From NCBI GenBank assembly GCA_030267965.1, contig BRYA01000375.1, positions 1 to 37,409 on the forward strand: a stretch of 37,409 nt of DNA, in the 5' to 3' direction. Numbering within the stretch: position 1 is the first letter of the stretch; every line of letters begins with the position of its first letter. Under the pieces are notes generated by a model. That model was not told where the DNA came from, did not search any database, and was given only the letters and a program-made list of their open reading frames with translations. A program made the translations under genes and the position numbers. Source of the DNA: Triparma columacea. Its lineage: Eukaryota; Sar; Bolidophyceae; Parmales; Triparmaceae. Shown one piece after another: positions 21,701 through 31,678 of the stretch.

Positions 21701-24700
21701 ATACGTCTTTTGACACACACTATAAAGATAGCAAGGAGCCTTTCCTCTTATACATGGAGACCCTGACGAACTTTTCCACCGACATCTTCCAGGATCTCTT
21801 CGTAGTTGACTTTACCCTTCCAGACCTTGCATTCGAGACTTCGATAGCCGTGGAGGGTTACAACTTTACTTCGGGTGACTGGCATGGAATGGGCACGATT
21901 GACAACTCGGCGCTTGAAATGACGCCCTTTGCGGAACTTAAGATGTTTGGAGGCACTTGGAGTACCGATGAACCCTTTGCACTTATAAAACAGTCGTGGA
22001 TGATGATAAACAACACCATGATTGAGCGTGGTATCGGTGAGATCGTGTCAAGGAACCAAAACTTAACCGTGAGAGCTCAGGGCGCCCCTGGAGGGGATAC
22101 CCTTCTAGAGCGCATGCTGCGGTATATCAGATTCGACTACATGCTTCCTGCTCGCGCTGCCAACATCAGTAAGTCGGACGCACTTAGCGAGCTTGAAATC
22201 GTGGTGCTCCCTGCGCAGACTGGCGGGGTCGTCATCGAGTCCATTGACTTGGGCTCCTCCGCTGTCCCGTCGAACTCTCAGACGGTCACCAGCTCCACTT
22301 CAATATCCGTTACAGGGCAGTTCCGCCGACTCAAGGAGGCAGGGTGCAACCAGTGTCTCGTTCAGGTCCACCTTGGTTTTGCAGACAAGAGCGGTATCTC
22401 AAAATCTGACTTCGCTTGCGTGTACCATGGTGACCCTGATGAGGATAGCGATGTCGGGTACACCTTCACGGAGAGCAACCTTCCAACGCCAACGGAGCCT
22501 GGGGACTACTTCTTAACAGCCGTTGTCGTCTTTGACTACTCTTGCGACAAGAGCTTTGAGGTGGGAACTATCGGCAAGGCCGCCGGTGGAAAGCGTGTTG
22601 GGAGCCTGCGCGTTGAGAACGGGAGGCGCCTCTCTATCGAGCCTTATCAACTCCCCCCCCCCGAGCCTTGCTCCCCTCCGATGGAAATCAGAAACGGGTC
22701 CTCCACCTTCTGCATCAAGGCCAAGGACTCATGGGTGACCCTAAACTCGCCCCAGCCTCAAACTGCCAAGTACCTGCGAACCCTGGACGACCTCAACAGT
22801 GTGCGCAGCCGCCGCCGTCTTGATGAACGAGAGGGAACCTACAAGGGAAATGAGGGCTTGCGCGTAGTCGGTGGGCTGTACTCTGACGATGATTCTATCG
22901 TGTTCAACGCCACTATCAACGTCTGGCCTCACATTTATGCCAACGTTCCCGTAGATTTCAAAATTGGGGCGATCAAGCTTGACGTCATAGACGTCGGCCG
23001 GTCTTCAAAACTGTTTGGTTTCTCATTGGAGGAGGTTTTCATGCCTGCCACATTGGGAGGTAGGGTCAAATGGGAACTCGCTGCAAGGGGAGATGATGAA
23101 AAGAGCAGCCTAAAAGAGTTCATCGAGGACCTGTTCGACCCAACTGTAAACTCGAGGAAGATCAAGGTTGATGTGAAGGGCACCATAGATGGGAGTTTTG
23201 GAACGCGGCATATCGCTTTGGGGCTTATTGTCAGCCAAGCCGATGGTAGAGGATACTTCGACATCCAAGAGCAGCAGCTGAGGAGGATGCTGAGGACCAA
23301 GATTCTTTCGACCCTGAGACAGTACCTTCCCCTATTTCCTGAGGATGACTCTTACTCCAAGGAAGAAGACTCTATCAACCCGTTTGAGGTCGTCCCCAAC
23401 CATTCGAACCCCTTCAGGGCGCTGACGCGAATTCTCGAGGACGACGAGGCGGCAGATACCGGGGATCCCGATCCCTACGGAGGTTCCATCGCAAAGGTTG
23501 ACATCATTGGCGGGTCTTCCATCGGGTCGGATGTCCGCCTTCCGTGTGTTGTCGACTTCGCGTGCCCCCCCCTCTCTGAGTCCAAGTTTGAGGCTGCAAC
23601 TGACCTCCTTCTCATGGCAGAGTACGCCTTTATTATTCCTGGAGGTTTGGAGCTTTACTGGGACATCCCAGAGATATCCCTGGACGTAGACTGCTGTATC
23701 CACACCAAGTTGCTCAGCGTCACCCTCAACTCGGACACCATCTCCAACGCTGATGTTGACAGCCCTTTCATCGGCACAGTGAAATTGGAGGTCGATGACG
23801 CGCAGCTCATGTACCAATCGTTCACCTCCATCGGGACGACCTTTGCTCCGGTCTATCGGATCCACGGAAATCCAAACGGGAACATGCTGAGTCAGATAAT
23901 CAGCACCGTTGAATTCAAGTACGACATGACTCCCAAAGCCGGCTCCTCCATGATGTGCAAGGACGAAAGCTGGGTGACCTACAACGAGCTCGAGTGCTAC
24001 AAGCTATTTTCCGCTCCCAAGAACTATGCCTCTGCGCAGCAAGCTTGTCAGGTGGAGGGCGGAAACTTGCTCCACATTGTAGACGAGGACATGAACGATT
24101 GGATAACTAAGGAGCTCTTCGGCGAGCCACCGTCATCAAGCACCACCGTCGCCTTCATAGGGCTTGATGACAGGCTCGTGGAAGGAGTTTGGAGGTGGGT
24201 CAACGACGGGACCTCGGGGGGGTTCACGAACTGGGACCCAGAGGCCCTCTCCAGCACTTTTGACTGCACCTCGCTCAAGAGCGATGGACTGTGGAGCCCA
24301 GTCTCTTGCTCCGGCAGCATGCCTTATATCTGTGAGGCCGACGCCATTCCCTGGCGCGCTCCGGGAACTGCTGCTCCGACCATTTCTCCTGCCCCTACCC
24401 CTGCCCCAACCAGCTTTGACAACATTTGTCCGGATCTGGTGGTTCCAGGTTCCGACAAGATCGACGCGGTCAACTCTTGGAGCACCTTCTTCTACCCCAC
24501 AAAGTGCCAGGGAACGTGGAGGCTCTCTGACACCGACGAGGAGAACGCCTACTTTGAGATAATCTGGCCTGGCGTTGCTCTACCCGTGCAGGTGCTCCTG
24601 CCAACTTGCAGCATTACCCTGACCTTTGAGGGGAGTGAGGTCGCAACGATAACCCCTGGGAGCTCGAGCGATCTAGTTTTCCAAAACGACGGCACCACTG

Positions 24701-26646
24701 CCTTCCTCAAGGTGCATATTTACGGTGACCCTGCTCTTGAAAACATAAAGTGCATGGGGCAGGACTACGTCGAGGACAAGACGAAGTGCAAGCTGGCCAA
24801 GATGATTGATACCCTCCTAAAGGGAGCCATGGAGACCGGCGGTCCTCTCGATCTAGGTATCGTCATTCAATATGACCACCCTTTTGAGGAGTACGGCACG
24901 CAGACCATCTCCATGGACATTAGCCTGTTCCAGGAGGAGGTCAAACTACGGCCGCAACCTGGCCAGGAAAACTTACTGATTGAGCCCACGAGGGCTCCCA
25001 CCCCCGCCGACAGTTACTGCAACGTAAAGTACGATGAGATTGATAGCGGAGAGTTGCTTGGCACTGGCGTCACAGTCAAGAGGGAGGAGTACATGGGCAA
25101 GTGCTGCAACGAGTGCGTGAACGACTTCGTCGCGATCTACAACAACATTGCGGTTGACACAGGCAGTAGCCTCTTGAGCAGCTGGGACGTGTTTTGGAAT
25201 GGCGTCACCATTTTCATGCAGGTTGAGATCTGCAATGTTTTCCCCTTCCCCATTCAGGCGAGCAGGCTGAAGGCAGACGCGAGTTTTATGGACCAGGATG
25301 GTTGCCAGTTTAGTTGGATCCCGGGGGGGACTCATGACGCGAAGGAGGACGTCGTTATTGCAGAGGGTGTTGTTTGGTCCGACACCGTGAACCCACTGAT
25401 CGTTCCCGCCGGAGAGTGCATGTTCACCCCAAAGGTTCAGATAGATGCTCCTGTGACGACGGAGATCGTCACGAGGCTCGCTGACGAGGCGATGTACAAG
25501 AGTAGGCTTTGCCTCACCATTAAGAACATGGTAGTGGACATGGGCCTAATGACTGTAAACCAGGATGCTGATGATGCCACCTTCAAGTGGACCCAGCCGC
25601 TGGACCTGCAGAAGATCAGCGTGATTGGGTTCAACGACTGCGTAAGCGTCCCTTCGTGCGAGAACGAGGTCACGGTCAAGGTGGACCAGAACTTTGATTC
25701 GAGCTTGTGGAAGGTGAACAGCCCAGACAGCCAGCTCGCCATCCAATCCTCCTCCAACATGAGGATTCACGACGCCGATGGGTCTCAAGCCTCCTCGGCG
25801 TACCTCAAACAGCAGATCAACGTGCTGGATGACTGGCAGGTTGACTTCACCGCCAAGGTGACAAAAACGTCTTGGGCTGGTTTCCACGGCGGAGAGTTCG
25901 GATTCATTGCGCAGAACAAAGGGGAGAGTGCCGTTCCCGGGGATGGGGGCTTTGCAGGCCTGGGAGAGGAGAGTCTTGGCGTAATCTTTGACGTTTGGGA
26001 GCCTTGGGGTAAGGTGTTCAAGAATGGAGGCGTTGACGAGACTGCCAATAAAATCGGGCTGACGGAGGACGTCAGCGAGATAACGAGTGGGAGTTTGAAC
26101 GCCTTCAGGATCACATATAATGCCTACCACAAGGTCCTGGCGTTCTACTTTAACACGGGGACGGAGATCAACGAGTTGCTGGCCCCAAAGATGACCATTC
26201 AGGAGGACCTTAACACCATCTTCACCACCAACCTAGGCTACGCCTGGGTTGGCTTCGGGGTCAAGGTCGGGAGCGGCAGCTGGTCCCGGATCGAGGTCTC
26301 TAGCTTCAAGTTCAGTGGCGTCAAGACGTCCCTTGTCCACAGTACGATTGAGGAGGACAAGCTCACCCTGCCCAAGACGGGCTCCTTCGTCCTCGACGCC
26401 AAGGGCTCGTGCGGAACGTTCAGGTTCAGCGGCGGGGACCTCTTCGACGTCGTTCTCAAGAACGAGGCGGCCGGTCTTGAAGCCAACATCCCCTCGTCCA
26501 GCATCTTGGACCTTGGCACCGGCAGATACACAATCAATTACAACCTCGCAGTCTCGGGTTCCTACACAGTGTGGGCGAGCCTCGCCAACGACTTCTCTGG
26601 TGTGGACCAGGGACAGGTCGAAATTGGTTCCTTCCAAGTCGGCTGA
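15789..26646 (+). CDS. Giant type II membrane protein with C-type and L-type lectin domains
   Basis: Seven exons: 15789-16380, 16472-16848, 16945-17124, 17225-18396, 18496-19177, 19299-21122, 21199-26646; all phases agree, giving about 3424 aa. Residues 1-180 are Ser/Pro/Gly-rich and cytosolic, ending in a CCPPPCC Cys cluster that could be palmitoylated. One TM (about 185-209) anchors it. Then come about 2300 residues of beta-rich, Cys-containing ectodomain with weak internal repeats; segments such as NVFPFPIQASRLKA recall LEA_2/WHy or TULIP-like folds (inference only). A C-type lectin domain (about 2530-2660) shows WVTYNELECYKLF, WRWVNDG, and terminal YICEAD. A Pro/Thr linker follows, another module, an L-type (legume-type) lectin domain (about 3098-3318; FGFIAQN, GLGEESLGVIFDVW, AWVGFGV), and a filamin-like tail. 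Expected role: cell-surface recognition or adhesion. The acceptor at 21198 was chosen over 21243 for its pyrimidine tract and Cys content. Confidence 0.82.
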
Positions 26647-26902
26647 GATTAAAAATAGAAATAAATTGCAAATACTAACTGAAAAATAATATCTAATTCA
26701 TAATCCATTAAAAGACTTTCGACAACCTCGAGGGGTGGTCGGCGTCCTCTGTTGCTTCCTCACATTTAGATTTGAAGTTCGATTTTTTGAAAAAATAATT
26801 TCTTAAAAACTTGAAATGGATTGATTTTTCTGATGATGACGAGGATTTTCTCACAGCAGATCAGCAGATTGACGAAGTCTCTCATCCCCAATTCTCAAGT
26901 TG

Positions 26903-29900
26903 ATGATTCCAAATAGATTGCACCGGGATGTCACCGGAGGCTTCCCATGGGAGGTGCACGTCACTCCAGAAGACTCGTACGACTACGTGGGGTGAGTTGT
27001 TATGCCTAGAAACCAAAAATACCTGCCACCTGTTGGTGGTTCCCGAACCTTGTGAAATGAAAGTCTTGATTTTCCTTTCCCACAGATACATCAACGATCT
27101 TAAACCATAATAAAACTAATTCCTTCCCTTCGTAACTCCTTGCGGCTCCAGTTATACGGTCCTTTTTTGCGTAACTTTCCAAATCATCGGTAAGTTTGTC
27201 CTCATGGCAGCATTCTCTGCATATTTTCATTGCCTTCAAAAACGATTACCTCGCCATTGTTGCATCCCCGAGTCCCACAATGCACATGTCTTCTCATAAC
27301 TCACTCGCATATGCCTTCTCTCTTCCCTGCCTCAACAATCTTCTCTACTCTCTCGCATATGCCTTCTCTCTTCCCTGCCTCAACAATCTTCTCTACTCTC
27401 TCGCATATGCCTTCTCTCTTACCTGCCTCCAACAACCCCAGCACGACAAGTGGCGCTCGTTGCCTTGGGTCCCTCCTCCCCCAAGAGGGGCGTGGCACCC
27501 CGAGTCGCGGTGAAGCTTGTTTCCGTACTTTTCGATACGATTGCCGTCCTGGGCGGCATCAAGCATCTTCTCTTCCCAGATGCCTCCGTGGTGGAGGATC
27601 CCATCTATGGCTTTTCTCCTCACAGCCAGTTCCACTTCTCCGTCGCGGCAGGCTACTTCGCATGGGCTGCTGTTGTTTCCGCGATTTACAGGGGTTCTAA
27701 GGTCTCCATCTTCCACCACATCATCTGCTGCATGGTGTACTTGGGTACCCTCTCCCCCTTCATGCATGGCGTCGGAAATATCTATTTGCTCTTCCAGGCT
27801 TCAACTCTCATCATCGATTGCTACAGCTGCGGGAAGCTACTGACCAACAGGAAGACACCTACCAACATGTCGCTCAAGTATATCCATCCCTTTGTCTTTG
27901 TGCTCGTCCGCATCGTCATAGGTTTGCCCCTGTCCGTCAAGTTCCTTTACGACATGTCCGTCTTGCTCTCCTCTGGAGCGGCAAAGAATCCTCCCTTAGT
28001 GTACTTCTTCGTCGTAGTCAACCTTGCCATCAATGCGCTGAACACGTACTGGGCGATTGGGATGGCCCTCGGAATTCACAGGGGTATGAAGCCCGCTTGC
28101 TCAGTCACTAGCGAGTCGGACGAGGGCAGCGAGAAGAAGGTGGGTTCTTTCCGGTGCCTGGGTATTTCGTTCTTTCCTCTTTTCTAACCACTGCACCCCC
28201 CCCCCTCCCACCCGCAGGTGAACTTCTTCGACATTTCCTTCAACATCTCCTTCGGGGACAGGGGACACAAGAGGTTGAGGACGGCCAAAAAGTCGAACCC
28301 TGCCTACGACAACACGTCCCCTGCGTTCTCTCTGCCTGTGGCCATCGTCGCTCTGTGCTCTTTTCTTGCCAAGAGCATCACCAACAAGGAAGATATGCTC
28401 TCCTTGAAGGACGATGCCGGAGCGATTGTCGAGGTGCTTAAGGTGCCCGCCCTGGTTGGAGCTGCTGCCTACTCCCTCTTCAAGATATTTTCGTACTTTG
28501 GGTCGGAAATCTTCGACGAGGCCAAGTACGACCAGAAGGGTGACGGTCACCTGTACACAAGAATCAGGGGGCAGTGGTACGACCTCGCAAAGTTCCAGCA
28601 CCCCGGAGGCCCTGTCGCCCTCAACCTTGCCAAAGGTCGCGATGGAACTGCCCTATTTGAGTCTCATCACTACCTCATGTCGCACAAGGCCCTCTACGGT
28701 GTCCTCAACAAGTACAAGGTGGACGCAGAGGTTGCGAAGACCATCAAGACTATCGACCCCAGGGACGATGGGGCTCACTATGTCTGGGACAAGTACGAGG
28801 AGGACCCCTTCACGGTGGACATTAAGAAGATGATTGTCGACCACTTCAAGCCTATTGCCAAGGCTCGGGGCATCACTCTCAGGGAGGCCACCAAAGCCAC
28901 GCCCCAGAGGTGGCTCATGATCCTCAGCCTCATGGCAGCCTTCTTTGCCACGATCCCGTACTTCGTTGCAGGGAGGTGGTGGACGCTCATCGCTACCCCT
29001 CAGCTAGCGTGGGTCATAATTGCCAATTACTGGCACGACGGCCTTCACTTTAGCATGAGCTGCGACTGGCGCGTGAACGCTATCCTTCCCTACCTCTTCC
29101 CCTGGCTTTCCTCGCCCTGGATGTGGTACCATCAACACGTGATCGGCCATCATGCCTATACCAACGTCGATCATAAGGACCCCGATCTCGCCCACGCCCC
29201 CCAGCTCATGAGGGAGCACAAGAGCGTCAAGTGGAGACCCGCTCACAAGAGGCAACACGGCTTCAGCTTCTACTTCGTGTGGAGCGTCGCTGCCGGCCTC
29301 GGCCTCCAGGTCCTCTCGGACGTCAGGGCCAACCTCAAGGGAACCTATAACAACGTCGTCCCCTACGCCAAGCTTTCGCCAGCGCGGCTCTACGCCCACA
29401 CCCTGGGGAGGCTCTTCTACGCCTGCTCCCTCTTTGTGTGGCCCTGGTTCGTCTTCCCTGCTTGGAAGGCGTTGATTTGGTGCATCATTCCAATCTCTAC
29501 CTTCAGTTGGAGCTTCATGCTCAACTCGCAGATCAACCACCTCACGGAGCACTGTGCACACGCGTCGTCGCCCCACTTCCTCCGTCACCAGGTGCTCACG
29601 GCCCAGGACTTTGGCGTGGGTAGGTCGTGGTGCCAGTTCTTTTCCGGGGGGCTTAACCAGCAGATCGAGCATCACATGTTCCCGTGCGGTAAGTTCTAAG
29701 GTGTGGAAAGGCGCTGTTTGTTGTTGTTTGACTACTTGAATTGTTTCCCTCACTCCTCAACCTCCCTTCCTCCCTCCTCAACTTCAATAGTCAACCACTG
29801 TCACCTACCAGACTTAGCCCCCAAGGTCAAGGCGCTGTGCGAGAAGCACGGGGTCAAGTACAATGAGGTCAGGGGTTACCGGGAGGCTCTTAAAACCCAT

Positions 29901-29957
29901 TTGAAGCACACGGAGGCGATGGGAGTGAGACCCTTTTCTGTCGGGCATGAGCACTGA
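26903..29957 (+). CDS. TLC domain-cytochrome b5-front-end fatty acid desaturase fusion
   Basis: Five exons: 26903-26991, 27152-27189, 27442-28139, 28218-29688, 29791-29957; 820 aa, phases consistent. Residues about 30-235 form a TLC (TRAM-LAG1-CLN8) membrane domain with FHHIICCMVYLG; the HHxxD ceramide-synthase motif is absent. Residues about 383-455 are cytochrome b5 (heme motif HPGG, second His in ESHHY). The rest is a front-end desaturase with three His boxes: HDGLH (29034-29048), HVIGHH (29136-29153) and QIEHH (29661-29675), the Gln-for-His third box diagnostic of front-end enzymes. Such enzymes use b5 electrons to insert a double bond between an existing one and the carboxyl end of a fatty acyl or sphingoid chain in the ER. 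Regioselectivity (delta 4/5/6/8) cannot be read from sequence. Exons 1-2 are the least certain; an alternative acceptor at 27085 would give a short protein. Confidence 0.85.
27304..27441. repeat. 48-bp tandem repeat (about 2.8 copies) in a desaturase intron
   Basis: Unit TCGCATATGCCTTCTCTCTT... begins at 27305, 27353 and 27401. The third, shorter copy ends in the functional acceptor CCAACAACCCCAG. The earlier copies carry the same pyrimidine tract with CAACAATCTTCTCTAC and no AG, so the intron's 3' splice region itself has been duplicated. The intron (27190-27441, 252 bp) is the longest in this gene. Confidence 0.9.
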
Positions 29958-30063
29958 GTGGGGGTTCCACTGATCCCAGAGAGAGGGGGGGAGGGTAGAG
30001 AGAGAAAGAGAAAGAGAAAGAACAGAGAGAAATGAACAATTGTCAATTTAAAAACGCCATCTT

Positions 30064-31273
30064 TCACTTGTTGTGACCCGCGCACACCCATCGGAGTTCC
30101 TTTTGACCCTGGTTCTTTGCCTGTGCAACCTTGGTAATGTCGGCTACGGATATCCAGTTGCACTGGCAGCAGTACGCTCTCTTCCCCACTTCGTCCTCCA
30201 TCCTCGCTCCAAGCTTCTCCGCGTTAGGGGTGTTGTTCCTGAAGAAGATATAGTCTGCATCCGCGGACCACCTCTTCCCATCGAACGAGCAAACGATGAA
30301 GGAGCAGGTCGTGCACCTCATCCGCGCGCACGTCTTTCCACCGAACGTTCCTGTGCACAGACCTGGGTGGTACTGGGGGCCACCTATGCAAACGACCTTA
30401 CACTTTTGCTTAGGCACCAATGACAGAGGGTTTGAGGCCGCCTGGTTGCCAGCGGGGGCCGAGGTTGTGGATGAGAAAGAAGGTACTGCTGCCGATGCCG
30501 ATGCCGATGCCGATGCCGATGTCGCTGGTGCAATTGGGGCAGTGGATAGCGTGGGGGTGTTGGAGGGTAGGGGTACTGAGGAGCTTGAGATTGAGGAGTT
30601 GGTAGCGAGCGGGATTGAGGCAGGCTTCGATGGGGATGAACCTTGTGTATTGAGCTCCGCGAGGAGGTCGTCGAGGTCGTCAGATGGCATGGAAGGGGCG
30701 GGGTCAGGGTCGGGGGCGGGGGCGGGGGCGGGGGCGGCTACAGGAACAGTGCAAGGTTGGGCGAGGGAGGAAGAAGAGGGGGGTTCATCGTCTTCTTCGT
30801 CGTCCCAGTCATCCCAGGATGCTTCGCCGCCCGTAGGAGGGAAGGGCTGCGCGAGGGAGGGGGCGCAAGGTGTATGGGTGGCCGTGGTGGTTGTTGCGGA
30901 GGTGGTGGTTGTTGCGGAGGTGGTGGTTGTTGCGGAGGTGATGGTTGTTGTATTTGTGGCAGGAGCATCAGGCTTTCTGAAAGAGTGGTTCCTCCTAAAG
31001 CCTCTGCGATAGTGGAGTTTGGAAGGGTGATGGGAGTTAGTTTCTTAGATGAGCAAGATTAGTAGGCGGCTCTTAAGCGAGCGGCCAAACCAAACCATGG
31101 GATGGGTCTCACCTGCCACCACCCTGCGGGGGCCTTGGCTTTAATTTTGGCTGCTCAGGTTTTGTCGGGAATGAAGTAGGTGGAACAGACGGGGGTGATA
31201 TATTCGGCGGGTTCGAAGCGGTAAGAGGGGCTCGAGGAGAACTCAGCTCTCCAAGGAGAGAGTCGACGTCCAT
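30064..31273 (-). CDS. CFAP418: CFAP418 (C8orf37) homologue, cilia- and flagella-associated protein
   Basis: Two exons, 31273-31113 and 31003-30064 (intron 109 bp, phase 2), 366 aa. The C-terminal about 120 residues match the conserved CFAP418 domain: KCKVVCIGGP, CARMRCTTCSFIV, DADYIFFRNN, RAYCCQCNW, and the final LRWVCAGH. The start MDVDSLLGEL and a second DDLDDLLAEL resemble the short acidic N-terminal helix of the family. The middle is low complexity (Thr/Ser/Ala/Pro, alternating Ala-Ser) with one acidic WDDWDDEEDD patch, so the protein is longer than the about 207-aa human protein. CFAP418 is linked to photoreceptor and ciliary function in vertebrates (retinal dystrophy gene). It lies convergent with the desaturase (106 bp between stops) and divergent from the CNBD gene. 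Confidence 0.9.
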
Positions 31274-31678
31274 GTTGGATGTTTTTAAGTTGGGGGGGGG
31301 TTCAGGGGGGAGGAGAGAAAGTTAGATTGAGGGGGAGATGGGTGCTGCCCGTCTGTTGCGTTCTTGTTGTGACCCGTTTCGTCGTAGTATTGGATGATTC
31401 ACAGGTTAATTTTAAATGAACTTGAGGGTTTTTCGATTGATTTCGATTGACTCCGATTTTGGGAATGGAGTTCAGGAAAGCATTTCTGCGGGCGAAACTT
31501 CCCAAGACCTTTTGCCTATTTTGAGCGGAAAGTCGCATTTTGCCTCCCTGCGCCATTACAAACGAAAAGTTGCTCTGATTGTGTCATCAAGGCCGCAAAG
31601 AGCAGCCATAAAAAGAAACCTTTTGCTAACTGCTCGTCCTCTTCCAATTGCTAATACACGTCTTCTACACGGCGTTTG
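31274..31678. promoter_or_regulatory. Shared upstream region of CFAP418 and the CNBD gene
   Basis: A 405-bp region between two divergent starts. It is AT-richer than the flanking exons and contains a direct repeat of TTTCGATTGA (about 31434-31450). No clear TATA box or RFX-type X-box was found by eye. It probably holds both promoters and 5' UTRs. Confidence 0.5.

Noticed and set aside
27006..27239. Minus-strand frame with a CxxCC motif (78 aa)
   Set aside because: It overlaps the first introns and exons of the desaturase gene on the other strand and has no second zinc-ligand pair or flanking exons I could support.
29004..29753. Minus-strand open frame of 249 codons
   Set aside because: It is antisense to the GC-rich third-position-biased desaturase exon; composition is shadow-like.
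30296..31012. Plus-strand open frame rich in Val, Ala and Asp repeats
   Set aside because: It is antisense to the low-complexity middle of CFAP418 and is explained by its repeats.
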